Of a stretch of DNA of 53,756 nt, positions 1 to 11,500 are shown in pieces. The notes under the pieces are model-generated. The model was given only the letters and a program-made list of their open reading frames with translations. It was not told the DNA's origin and ran no database searches. The first letter of the stretch is position 1. The number at the start of each line of letters is the position of its first letter. The DNA comes from Aaosphaeria pasadenensis (lineage: Eukaryota; Ascomycota; Dothideomycetes; Pleosporales), in assembly GCA_022813625.1 (NCBI GenBank), contig JAKLMB010000061.1, positions 1 to 53,756 on the forward strand. The letters run 5' to 3'. The translations under genes and the position numbers were made by a program.

Positions 1-281
1 TCTACAATATTCGGTGGTGGTGGTGGGGGGGTGGCCAGCTCACTGATGTGGCCAGCTTACTGATCAAACACGTTACGAGATACGTGTAGTCATCTATTGA
101 ACTTACAAGTGTTCTCTTCCTCGCTAGAACATCTCCAGAACATATATAGTCATCCCCCACGACTTCAGAGGAAAGTGAAAGGAAGAAGGGAAAGCTGAAT
201 TGAGTCCCCAATTGGCGAAAAGAGTACGGAATTATCAAAATTAACATTCTCCCATCAATATCACCCTAAGACTTCCTCAAA

Positions 282-1193
282 ATGTCACCATCTGCGGACC
301 TCCCGACGCCCCCTCTCTCCTCATGCACCAAAGTTGAATCCAAACAAGCCTCTAAAACCCCCCTTCAATTGATATCACAGGGCACGCCCCTTCCTTCAAT
401 TCCCACATTCCCATCCTTCGCATCCCACCGCGCGGCCATCCTCTCCCACATGGCAGGAGCATTCAGAGTCTTTGCACGGAAGGGGTTCACAGAAGGAATG
501 TCCGGCCACATATCTGTCAGGGACCCAGAATACCCCCACCTCTTCTGGACGAATCCTCTGGCAAGACACTTCGCTCTGCTCCGGGCCTCGGATATGATTC
601 TCCTCGACTACGACGGAAAGGTCGTCGGCGGCAACACATCTCGCCCAGCCAACGGCGCGGGCTTCCTCATCCACAGCGCGCTACACAAGGCGAGGGAGGA
701 TGTCAACGCCGCGTGTCATTGCCATGGAAAAGCAGGAAAGGCGTGGAGTGCGTTCGGTAAGAAGTTGGAAATGATCAATCAGGATATATGCTACATGTAC
801 GGCGAGGCGCAGGGAGTATACGAGGATTTCGGGGGCATCGTTTTCGAAGAGGAGGAGGGTAGAAAATTGGCGAAGGCCCTCGGGGAGAAGGGGAAGGGAT
901 TGGTGTTGAAGAACCATGGGTTGTTGACGGTGGGTGGAACGGTAGATGAGGCTGCGTATTTATACACACTCATGGAGCGATCGGCAGAGGTACAGTTGAT
1001 GGTCGAGGCAGCGGCCGCTAATGGGTTGAAGAAGATCATCGTGGATGATGAAGCGGCCGAGTATACGTTTAGGATGGCGAGTGATCCCGAGACTTTGTAT
1101 TGGGAGTTTCAGCCAGACCTTGAGTATGAGGTTGAGCTCATGGGCAATGTTTTCAATGACTTTGATGAGGAGAAGGCATTGTTTTGTAGCTAG
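282..1193 (+). CDS. Class II aldolase/adducin-domain protein
   Basis: Single-exon gene of 303 aa. The core from about residue 50 to 270 has the class II aldolase/adducin layout: a GMSGHISVRDPE segment (residues 72-83) matching the family's Gly-rich substrate loop, an H-x-H metal site at H146/H148 inside ACHCHGKAGKAW, and a third metal histidine in KNHGLL (H212). The first 45 residues are Ser/Thr/Pro-rich and probably disordered. No signal peptide or membrane segment is seen, so it should be cytosolic. Family members bind a divalent metal and cleave or epimerise sugar phosphates, but many fungal paralogues have no known substrate, so I do not name one. The start is the first ATG of the frame, preceded by an AA-rich leader. 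The two cysteines flanking the metal histidines are unusual. Family confident, reaction unknown. Confidence 0.88.
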   Translation: MSPSADLPTPPLSSCTKVESKQASKTPLQLISQGTPLPSIPTFPSFASHRAAILSHMAGAFRVFARKGFTEGMSGHISVRDPEYPHLFWTNPLARHFALLRASDMILLDYDGKVVGGNTSRPANGAGFLIHSALHKAREDVNAACHCHGKAGKAWSAFGKKLEMINQDICYMYGEAQGVYEDFGGIVFEEEEGRKLAKALGEKGKGLVLKNHGLLTVGGTVDEAAYLYTLMERSAEVQLMVEAAAANGLKKIIVDDEAAEYTFRMASDPETLYWEFQPDLEYEVELMGNVFNDFDEEKALFCS

Positions 1194-1826
1194 ATTGTGA
1201 TTCGGCTTGTCCTCGGGAAAACATATATACAAATTATACTTGGGTGCATGTAGCATTCAACATAGAAGCTAGCATACCAAGGTACACTGATTTGGCCTAA
1301 GTTGTCTCTGTGGACGTTCGTTTCTGCCTTGATAAAGTGAATAAATGATCCTTGATATACATCTGGACTCATTCCCACGTTGAGAGTTTACTGTTCGGGG
1401 ACAATGATTATGTTTTCAATGTTAGAATCAGGTGAGAATCGGGCAACAAATAGGAAGGAAACGGTAACTCGTGCGTTCGTTCACTCTGCTATCACCGATT
1501 CTTCACCTTCACCCCATCAGTCTTGGTAGATCAAGCCGATGATTGGCCACTCCGTATTTTCAGTGAACTTCAGACTCCAAATGCCACCAATGTGATTGTA
1601 ATACCATGCGAGAGATCACTTATCGTCTTCACCTTCCCTCCGACCAGTCTCAAGGTGAAGTTCGAAGAGCTCTCACCGTTGAAGTTGGGTCCTAGCGCAA
1701 CCTAGCCACCTGGTTTATGGTCAATCCCCAAAACATCAACGCCCCGACGCAAACAACTTTCCACCTTTTCCGAATACTGTCAATGATCCGATCAAGACAG
1801 ACACTCATCAACAAGACCTTTGCGCA
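1194..1826. other. Intergenic region, no gene recognised
   Basis: 633 nt between the aldolase-like gene and the rhodopsin-domain gene, both on the plus strand. It should hold the 3' end of the first and the promoter of the second. Short ORFs (for example 1523-1705) show no family motif. I see no RNA gene or repeat. Confidence 0.5.
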
Positions 1827-3199
1827 ATGTCTTCCCAACCTTCGATGCCTCCTTTCGCCAGTGTGCCTCCGTTCTCCGCGATGCCTCCTTTCCCCGATAG
1901 GCCGCCGCATTCGAGGTCGCCAAAATACGGCCGGTACTTGACACCGATGGGAGTAACGGTGGTAATCGCAATATTCTTCCTGATATTGCGATTTAGCTAC
2001 AAGCTCACGAGAAAGAATTTGGGTATTGCGTTCGTAAGTGAAGGATTAGCTTCGGCTGAGGGGCCTCATGACTGATGGTGGTTTAAGGACGATACAATTC
2101 TACTCACGGCAACCGCCATCTCTCTGTTTCTGACCTATGATCAATTTGGACTCTACTTCCTTGGGTTTGGTCGGGATGTGGAACACCTTACCCCAGATCA
2201 AATGCTCTACGATAAAAGGAAGAACAAACTGACAAGTGGGTGTGATCGCATATTGCTGTTTCCGACACAGTGGCTCCTCCTCTTCAAGTTTGCTAATTCG
2301 CCATTTAGTCATATTATACTCGGTCACGCCATTATGCAATGCCCTCATTCGATGCTCGCTAGCAGTGGGTTACCTCCGGGTCTTCTCCATCCATACCAGC
2401 AAGAGATTTTGTTATCCGTTTTGTGGAGCTAATCTGGCCTGGGCTGCTTGCGCAAGTGTGGCATCCCTCGTACAGTGCGCGTAAGTATTGTGACCCATAA
2501 GTCCATCTAACCGTCCATGATGGGGCTGATCAAACAATAAAGGCCTGTCAAAGGGCACAACAATGCCGAGCTTTCGACCGATTGCCAAAGCGCGCATATC
2601 GTGGAACTATTCCTCATAATCTCAAACGCCATCTTCGATTTCATCATCTATGTATTGCCAGTTATCTGGCTCCGGAAGATAAGGATACCCAGATGGAAGC
2701 GAGCTTTACTCATTGCGGTCTTTGGCTCTGGAATGAGGTAGGCAGTTCCCATCAACTTGAGGAGTGACGAAGCTACCGTATCATATGCTAAGAATTCCCT
2801 GCTAGCAACATTGGGCTATCCGCCTTCCGAATTTCTCTCGTCGCCCAAGGAATCTTGCGAGAGGATAAGGATTCCAAAATCTTGCTTGCCAATGTGGCAA
2901 GAATCGTGGGCACACAGTAAGCGAGAAACCCAATGCTAATATTGTCGAAAAGACTTGTAACCCAGCGCCTGCAATGAGTGTAATACTGACAATTGAACAG
3001 CATCGGAATCATCTGTGCTTGTCTTCCTTATCTACGATTCATCGCCGATGTCAGCAGTTTGATCGTATCGTACTATAAAAAGCTCAAAGGCGAACGCAAC
3101 GATGGATCCTCGAGCAACACGTTAATGCCGAACAATATGAGAGCACAAGCACGATCTGATGTTTTACTGCATGGGGTTGAGTTGAAAGATTGGGTCTAG
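1827..3199 (+). CDS. Fungal rhodopsin-domain integral membrane protein (6 exons)
   Basis: Exons read as 1827-2033, 2088-2235, 2309-2480, 2543-2737, 2806-2916 and 3001-3199, giving 343 aa with all phases consistent. After a Pro-rich N-terminus (MSSQPSMPPF) come several hydrophobic helices. Family landmarks appear in order: a LGIAF/DDTILL junction, a YLRVFS helix end, ANLAWAACASVASLVQC with the conserved cysteine, NAIFDFIIYVLPVIWL followed by a basic loop, and GIICACLPYLRF near the end. This is the pattern of the fungal seven-helix rhodopsin-domain family (SAT4/PTH11-related, without CFEM). The tail after the last helix is polar. The function is unknown; relatives are proposed surface receptors or membrane proteins near metabolic genes. 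The third exon was placed from a GCTAAT branch site and TTTAG acceptor, and it restores the frame; the rest use clear GTAAGT-type donors. Confidence 0.8.
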
Positions 3200-4708
3200 A
3201 TTGTGGAGGAATTGTACTGTAGTTGGATTAGCTATCTGGGGTAATTTTGTTAAGCGGCGTTCTTTGCCTGTGAGCTTTGCCTGCTTGCTATACGTTGACT
3301 TCGCCGTTGGTCATGATGGTTTTCGTCATGACCTTTCAACAATGCATGCAGTTTCACCCTGTATCAGACGGCCTAGAACCTGGATTTTCAAATCTTATAT
3401 GTGTACATTTTAGTTGTACTCATTTGGATGTTTTTAAGAGAAGGCTTGGGAGAGGGAGTACTATACAGGTACCGAGAACTAAATAACTGGTGCTACAATA
3501 ATGTAAGACTGTATTACGCCCACGAGCTAAGATTGTCCACGAATCTAATGAGGCTATGGTAGTTGTTAGAGGTAAGATAACAAAGCTGTCCACTGTCATT
3601 GGGAGCAGGCCTGGAAACATCAGCTATCATATTATGCCGTTCAGGCGGCGTTGATCGTAGCAACATTGTCTTAATTCATGTAAGCTATCTTGTTGGGTGA
3701 CGTTCAAGACGATGAACGTCAATACAAGCTTGATACCTTTCGATATCTTCCTGTGCAACCAATCTACACTAATCCATCCCATCCCATTTGTGTAAAGCCA
3801 AGGCTTTACTCACCACTACCGACATGTATAGCATTTGATAGAGATCTGCCAAAGAAACCACGGCACCGATCTCCAACTATCAGGAACGTTTGCGACAAGT
3901 GCCAATACGTCCCGGATGTCCGCGTATTATCCCCTATTGAACCAAATTGTGAGCGGCACGAGTGGGGATTGGGTTGGTGATCATGGACGGGCTCAGATGC
4001 AAAATTACGCTCTATTTGAACAACGCCAGGGTGAGAGGACGGAAGACCAGGACTACGGCAATGCTCAGACTCAACCTTGCTCTTACGGCCATTCCTCGAC
4101 TGATCCTGATGCCCATGACCATAAGCGAAGTCGACAATGAGTGCGTCGCACATTGGATGGAACGCGTGCGAAGGATACAACCCATCATCCTGGATGGGAT
4201 GATAGCTGTCTATTGCTAAGAAATGGCCAAGGCCGAAGGTTTTCGTTATCAATAGGCCGCATGCTGATCAACTACCAATTTTGCTTTTCAAGGTGTATGT
4301 ACCCGCCCAGAGTAGTGGGCCGTGATACACGATGTTTTTGTCAAGTTCGGTATTTAACAGATGCTTTTTAGTAGTCGATGTTTTGATCCAACACCGATGC
4401 ACCATTATCTGCGATTCAGTCATCTTACCAATTTCATTCTATCACACCATATAATGTATTTAGAGCAGATTCACTTCTTCGGGAGACTTCTAAGCTCAGT
4501 TCAGGTAGATTGAATAATTTAATGGACAAACTCGTAAATCATTAGCTAGACACTTTTCCAATGTTTCGCACGATGATAATTTCAGGAGTTTCATGTTCGA
4601 ATCACAGTTTCCCAACGCCAATTTCTCACTTCAGATTTCGGTGCCGTCCACCTTGTAGAGCTACAAAGATTGGCCACGTACATCATTAAGCTGGCGTACA
4701 CAGTCACA

Positions 4709-4768
4709 CAAACAAATTCCCACCTAATTAATTGTATATTAATCAATTAAATATGGTGGGGTTGTTTG
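4709..4768. repeat. Imperfect inverted repeat, hairpin-forming
   Basis: The left arm 4709-4734 and the reverse complement of the right arm 4744-4768 share CAAACAA, then CCCACC, then TTAATTG, in the same order with small offsets, around a 9 nt AT-only loop. A further shared TGGCGT lies just outside both arms at different spacing. It may be the core of a decayed miniature inverted-repeat element or a stable hairpin. The arms and sequence are seen; the origin is inference. Confidence 0.5.
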
Positions 4769-5774
4769 AACGCCATCTGGGAAAGCTGCCCGTCCCCCTT
4801 ACCGTAGCCCGACCTTTCATTTGCTTGAGGGAAGAAATTTCCGTTTACACATTGTACTGAGCCTTGTAGGACCCGAATCTATCCTGAACCTCTGGTTTAA
4901 CTCACATTTGTTTGATGATTCTGGAGTCGTGAGAGATGAAACTTCTGAAGTGGCTAACGCAGTACTTCACACTTTGTTATAGTTAATTTTTTTTAGAACA
5001 AACCCTGAGCAAGCTCCGATAGTCCCGTATGGAATTACTGGCCTGATATGCAGAAATCATGGCCAACGCCGATGGAAATTGCTTCTGCTGTACATAGCCG
5101 TCCAGAGAAGCACAGGCATTGAGTATCATTCTCCTAGCAAAAGAACGGAGATTCCTGCGTTACAGGAACAGTGTTACTAGGAAAGCTCCGATGCAACTTC
5201 TCGTTCCACTATCATGAATGCTGAATCTTGGCTGGTTTGGATATCGCCCACAACAGAATTATAGCACAGATATCTCAAAGAGTAGAGTACAACTTCTCCT
5301 ATCGGTAGCTTGACGAAGTCTTCGTGTACGCCAGTCCTGGGGTGTACAAACGTGTTAACCTGATCATTCGAGTGGAGTCTATAGCCACACGAAGATGTTT
5401 CATGAGGCCCATACTCTCATTGTACTTCATTTTGAATATAGTGATAGCCGTGCAACACTGCCTCGTAGTTGTGATAAAGTCCGGACTAGGGTCGCGGTGC
5501 TGCTCACCTTAAGAAGTGTACCAATGATTACTGCCATGGACTCTATAACAAACAGCCCCATATCTACATTCTGCATGCCATATAAACACTGCCCTGTATA
5601 CTTCATAAATTGACCGTCTAAATCGATTGTGGTTTTTCACAATGTCGGCAACCGGACCGTGTGCCGATATGAGCTACGGCTTAGGAGTACGGATTTCATC
5701 TCCTCGTGTAGATGGATCCTCTTACGAAAGACTGATTTGGCCAAACCTTCCTGCATTGTATTACTGACAAGAAT

Positions 5775-6287
5775 ATGTATCAGTGGATTGGGTTACGGAG
5801 ATCTGAGGAGCCGAGTATAATTCTTTCTCTTTCTGGTATGTGGTTCCAACCTACGAGGTGGAAAGTTCGCGATACTTTCCAGCAGTTGAGAAATGTATGT
5901 CATTATTTCAATTGCGATAATCATAGCATTGGTAGTCAGCCATTTGAACGATACCCTCATGTAACTAGATCAATAATGCACTCTTATCTGAATGTCTCCT
6001 TAGCTGAAGTTGCATCCTTCACCAGAAGCCAACTAATAAACTTGAGGTACAATAATGGGCTGGAGGGAAGCCGTGGGGGCCCGTTATCGTTCCATTGGTA
6101 CGAGGTATGGGCAGCCGTGATCATGCGACGCCTTAATGATGAAGACATAGGTAATGCTTATTGGCATTACCACAACGTAAGGCGCATCTTCGTTGGGAAA
6201 GAAAATGTCCCATTTTGTTGTGGTAGTGATAATCATGGGGCCCTGATTGGCCCAAAGCTTACGCGAATGATCTCTCCATGTGGTTAG
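5775..6287 (+). CDS. Unrecognised ORF, 170 aa, doubtful
   Basis: This is the longest ORF in the gap before the Rieske oxygenase gene. The protein is rich in aromatic residues and histidine (for example SFHWYEVWAAVIMRR and NAYWHYHNVRR) and has no motif I recognise. Candidate donors (GTATGT at 5836, GTAAGG near 6176) and a second open stretch at 6392-6595 in another frame mean a spliced gene is possible. No signal peptide or membrane helix is evident. It could equally be chance or gene decay. Function unknown. Confidence 0.2.
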   Translation: MYQWIGLRRSEEPSIILSLSGMWFQPTRWKVRDTFQQLRNVCHYFNCDNHSIGSQPFERYPHVTRSIMHSYLNVSLAEVASFTRSQLINLRYNNGLEGSRGGPLSFHWYEVWAAVIMRRLNDEDIGNAYWHYHNVRRIFVGKENVPFCCGSDNHGALIGPKLTRMISPCG

Positions 6288-6712
6288 ATTGCTTTCTGTT
6301 AAAAAGTACCTCTTCCGGCATAGGTTATGGAACTGTAGTACTGTTCCCAGGACTTTGAGATAATGCTACAGCGAATCATAGCAGATGGATTTTGGTCGAA
6401 AGCCATGATGGTCAATATTATGTTGCTGAATGCTCGTTTCAGCGCATCGTATCGCCACTATCGCCATCCCGCGGTTTCTGGATCCTCCCCGCAATGCCTC
6501 CATTCACTCCCTTATTCAATAATGGTTCCTATGACCCCATAGGGCTAGTTGACCCTTATCATGCCTATCAAGTGATTCAAATGATGCGTGTATAATGTAA
6601 CATATAAGTATAGGATCTATCGTCCACATCATCTCTTCGTCCAGCAACTCAACACCAGATACTTCTGCAGTCCAACTACAGCTCAATTATACATACCACT
6701 CTCCGCATCAAT

Positions 6713-7999
6713 ATGTTACATTACTTCCGCTATGGCAAAGATGCCACCAAGGTAGAGACTCCTGCCGCAAGCAACCCCGTTCGGGCTTTGCCTGCTTCGT
6801 GGTACACCTCCCCAGAGATGTATGAGATGGAACGTCGGGCAATCTTCGCAAAGCGTTGGCTCTTCATCACTCACAAGTCTCGCCTTCAAAAGGCGGGTGA
6901 TTGGGTGCGCTACACCCTTGCTGGCTACGACTTTTTCCTCATCCGGGATCGCAAGGACAACATCAATGCTCTCCATAATACGTGCCGGCATCGTGCGTAC
7001 CCCGTGATCGACAAGGAGGGAGAAGGAAATGCACAGATACTTGCCTGCAGATACCATGGCTGGTCTTATGGTCTTGGTGGAAATTTGGCTAAAGCGCCGG
7101 GTTACGAGAAACTAGCAGGATTCGATAAAAGTCAGAATGGCCTTCATCGCATCCACGTCAAAATTGACAAGAATGGGTTCATCTGGGTCAACATGGATGC
7201 AAAGGAGGTCCCAGAGGTGCCATGGGAGGAACATTTCCGAAACGTTGATGTCCAAGCTCGTTACGAAGGCTACGACTTCGATGATTACGTCCTTGACCAT
7301 ACATACGAACTTAACGGCGACTACAACTGGAAGATCGCATCGGACAATTTCAATGAGTGCTACCACTGTCCTACCACCCATCCGGATATTCCTGCCTTCC
7401 TTAACCTGGATTCTTTTGATAGCGACGTCAAAGATGGGCACATTCAACACCACTGCGTTGCCACCAAAGAGCAAATTGAGAAGGGACTGAATGTCCATAG
7501 TACTTACTACTTCCCCAATGTATCAATGAGTGTCTCGTAAGTGCTCGCCCATTCACCTCAAAGTCGATTAATTACTCACCTTATCAGGCGGCATTTCCTT
7601 ATGATCCAAAAATTTATGCCCAAGGGACCTCAACAGTCCGTTATGGCGTACGAAGTCTATCGCAACAAGAACTCGTCCGATGAGGATTTCCATTTGATCG
7701 CCGACATGTATGCACGTGTAATGGGTGAGGACAAAGTTCTCTGTGATAAAGCTCAGAAGAATCTCGACCGTGGCGTGTTCGTCAATGGCCAACTCCACCC
7801 TCAATTCGAGAAAGCACCACTTTTCTTCCAGAACACGGTTCGAGCCGTCATCACGGAACATTTCAACAAGGAGAAGGCTGCGGGACATGAGATCAACGCA
7901 GCAAAGAGCGTGCAGACTGACTCTAAAGAGACGGAGTCGGATGAAGCAATATGCGCAGGTATTGCATGTGGAACGCAGAAGGAGGTCCTCGCTTGGTAG
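6713..7999 (+). CDS. Rieske non-heme iron oxygenase, choline monooxygenase-like
   Basis: Two exons, 6713-7536 and 7588-7999, joined at a serine codon, giving 411 aa. The N-terminal Rieske [2Fe-2S] site is C91-x-H93 in CRHRAYP and C112-x2-H115 in CRYHGW. The catalytic domain has the mononuclear iron site NECYHCPTTHP, with E215 as bridging carboxylate and H218 and H223 as ligands. Length and the spacing between the two centres fit the choline-monooxygenase group of ring-hydroxylating oxygenase alpha subunits, which make betaine aldehyde from choline or demethylate related quaternary amines. There is no targeting peptide, so it is probably cytosolic and would need a separate reductase, which is not in this window. 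The intron (51 nt, GTAAGT to CAG) is confident. The exact substrate is inferred from family resemblance only. Confidence 0.88.
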
Positions 8000-8522
8000 A
8001 GTATCAGACTGCCGAGAGAGGGAACAGGCATGATCAGCAGCAACTTTACAGATCCTTCATTTCAAATTAGCGGTTCCATAGTTTTTGGGGTATGGCGTAA
8101 TCTTATTTGAGCATATATGACATCGTTGCTCCGATTCCTGCATTAATAGTCACAACGTATTTAAAATGCCTGCTACTTTAGTATTGGGTTGAGTAATCAC
8201 AAAATTATATTGATATCTGAATACACAAAGTAACGTCCCAAGGTAACCCTCATGTTTGACATGAAAATGTCCAAATCAGCATTCTCCCCCGAAAATGAAT
8301 GGGACACTGCCTAAAAAAGAAACCCATGTGAGAATTGATAGGATTCTGAAACAACCCTAGTCCACGAATACTTGAATGCTAATACGATCATGAAATAAAA
8401 GAAAATTCTACGATACGCTTTGCCCAGCTCTGCTAAATTTCAACGTGAGCATAGTTGAGTTATCTGCACAAGGAAGATAGTGTAAACCAGCTCTCTGGTC
8501 TGGTGCAAATCTAATCTCCCGG
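8000..8522. other. Convergent 3' intergenic region
   Basis: This region lies between the 3' ends of the Rieske oxygenase (plus) and glucan synthase (minus) genes. It should hold both polyadenylation regions. I see no ORF of note or repeat. Confidence 0.5.
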
Positions 8523-11500
8523 TCAAGGCTTACAAAGCTGCTCCTTGCGGAACCAAACTGCGAAACCAACGCAAACAACTCCTTGTGCCACAAGCGCACC
8601 CCAGAAATGGCCCTCTTTCGCAGCGTCAGCAAAGCCTCGCAAAGCAAAATTTGGAAATACATCCCCAGGACCAAGTCGGTCCGGCGCCGTTGCCCGCGCT
8701 GCTATTGTTGCAAGGCTACCAACAACTTGCGCGACAGTGAGCGTAAAAGCGACGTGGAATCTGGTCATGGTTTGAAGTAAGATCATGCCAAAACCAACGC
8801 CTTGGACGGCGTCAAGAACGCCTAACCATAACCACAGTGCACGCCCCAGGATTGAGCCCAGCGTAGGGGTGAGAGCCCACGGGACGTAGGATCCCATCCC
8901 GCTAGTTGACCAGAGAATCTGGCACCATCGTGGTGCACCGAGGCCAATGGCGAACATGGGTAGGATCCAGGAGTGTTCGATCGAGAGACGATGGAGAATA
9001 AAGAATAGAAGAAACCAGACAATTACAAAAAATAGGACGACGAGAAGTATGATCGACCATGTAGGGGCAAGACGAGAAGAAAATAAGTAGGCCCAGTTTC
9101 GACCATAGGGCGCCGAAAGGAAGTAGTTCTGGAGAATCACAACGATGAAAAACCACATGATTATCTTACGACGTCCGAGCGACTTGTAGAATGAGGGATG
9201 GGAGCCAGGACTAGAACGGTAGAATGAGGGGAGTCCAGTAAAAAGAGAATACGATATGAAGGCGAATAGTATGGCGATAGGCGTGGTGATTGCCGTGATA
9301 TATGGTGTATTTGTTATGGCTGATGTTGATGAGAACCTGTATCCGCTAGACGAAAGAGATGACAGGTGAGAACCCCAGTACCATAAGACAGTCACATAAA
9401 GTTGTTGTGTACCTTGGATGACACAGGCGCGGAATACCCATGAGTGAGTTGCGGTGCCGCCTTCTGATCCAAAATTCAGCGCGAAGAAGAGTGAGCCAGA
9501 ACCTGATGCCAGAGCGTAGATCCCCGTCGCCGCGTTTTGGATCCATCCTCGTGCCGCTATGCTCTTACCATATGGTGCCATACCCAAGAGGAAGAATGCC
9601 AGGCCATAACAGAGGAATGGGAGAGCAATTACATAGCGAGATGCGACAAGGCGAAATGTACTCCACCAGATGACTGAAGCAGCGAGGTAAATTGAGGCGA
9701 TCACATAGAGTTTGGTGGCGCTTTGTCCAATTTCACCTGTAAGGAGAGTTATTTGATATGAGTTTGCCGCGAGGATCTGTCCGAGGGCAAGTAGGAAGGA
9801 GTAGACCGGCCAGTCGCGGATCTTGTACTGGATGACCTTTCGCAGTCCCGATGGTGGTAAGTAATTTGCGCCGAGCTCAAATTCATCAACACCAGAAGTT
9901 GAGGATTGAGAACCCGAAACACTGACACTTGGCTCACTAGCAGAGCTTGATTGATCCTCACCACCCAATTGGGCGACTTTCTCTTTGATACCAAGTTTAG
10001 CATCATAGAAACGCGAGAACCAATTCTTCTCAGAGCGGATGATGAACTCCTCGATACATAGCTCTTTAGTCGAAGTACGACCGTTCAGTCCGCCAAGAAG
10101 ACGATCAAATTGCCTTGTGTAGACTCCCTGTGAGTCTGTGAAAAAGGGTTCCACCTTTTGCATCCTGTAGTTATTATTTTCTCCAATGACAGACTTCACC
10201 GTAAGATTTGAGGGTTGAACATTCGGCAAACCTGTAGATGAATGGTTTGTTAGACTCTTTGCTTGAGTGTCTAATGGAAGCAAAGAGTTGGACGCAGAGG
10301 AAAGTGACGTATTCGAGTCTTGCGAGTTCTGACGGGATAGATGTCGGTTTATGGACGCGCGGCCTAGTCCTCGTCGGAGGTCCATTGACGCAGGAGGGAG
10401 CTGCTCTTGAAGGTTGGGTAAATCATTCGGTCCACCACCGATTGAAATTGGAAACAGCCCATAATTATGAAGACGTTCAATTGGGGTTGGTAATGCACGC
10501 ATGGTGTGCGGAACAGTGGTTGAAGCAGACACTGCTTCTGAGCCGAGATCTAATGTGAGTTGTGGCCGGCTCACATGTGCTCCAGTACTGTCATCAATCT
10601 TCTTTCCATCCATTGAGGATGTCTCGGAAGACGATTCTCTTGAAGGGCTAGGTCCCCGACTCTGCGTGCGGTAGGCTATTCGATTTCCTCGCATGCTTGG
10701 AGGCCTCGTATTGATGGGTGAGGTTAGTGCAGAGCCCGGTGCTGATGGCAGAGGAGTGGATATTGGAGGTGTAGATTCGCCGGGTTTGATTGAACTGCGT
10801 GCTCTGGCTACCCTCTTGTGTACTTTAATTGAGCCAGCCTGGAGCTGTTCTAATCCTTCTTGCCATTGGGCAACGGGAAACCGTTGGTGAGACGATCGGA
10901 CTCGCATCTTAGCGCGGGTCTCCCTGGAAGAGTTCATAGCAGTGGTGATCGCTGCTTGGAACTGTCGAACGAGATGTCTCGTTGCCATAGACTCAATGGT
11001 GAACCACCATCCGGGCATTGATCCAAGGCCACCGACTCGTGAGCCGATACCAAGCGCACCTTTACGGCCAAATTCTACAGCGACAAGACCAAACGGTTCA
11101 TCTCGTGAAGGTATTAGTGCAAATTCAGCCCCGCTGAATATGCAAGGCGGGAGAACTGTGAACTCTGGCTTTGAACACACTCGCTCTGGATAAATCTCCA
11201 TTAGACGCTGAAGTTTCATAGCAGCAAACTTGCCATGGAGGTCAATAACGGGGCCGACACAGATCAACTGCGCTTTCGCATTCCTCTCCAGTATGGAAGG
11301 AAAAATATCTGCAATGATATCGACACCTTTCTGCATAGACCACCGGCCAACAAAAACAAAGAGCTCAGCCTACAAATGATTAGTGACCTGTTATCAACAG
11401 CGTTGAGTCTTGACATACATCGGGATCGACATGAAGACCCGCCCATTCCTGGGCTTGAGTTCGAAGCGCACCGCGCTGTGCTTCCTGTTCATCGTTGATA

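Larger units (their letters stand above)
3200..6712. other. Gene-poor intergenic region
   Basis: About 3.5 kb. It contains an imperfect inverted repeat at 4709-4768 and unrecognised ORFs near 5775-6595, listed separately. From 4371 to 5324 there is no ORF of note. Stops are frequent in all frames and I recognise no transposon protein, tRNA or rRNA. Confidence 0.5.

Noticed and set aside
2236..2308. Frameshift in the rhodopsin-domain gene
   Set aside because: The shift between exon frames is fully explained by a 73 nt intron with a GCTAAT branch site and TTTAG acceptor.
3806..4252. Overlapping ORFs on both strands (148 and 101 codons)
   Set aside because: There are no recognisable motifs, no convincing start context, and mutual overlap; they are probably chance ORFs.
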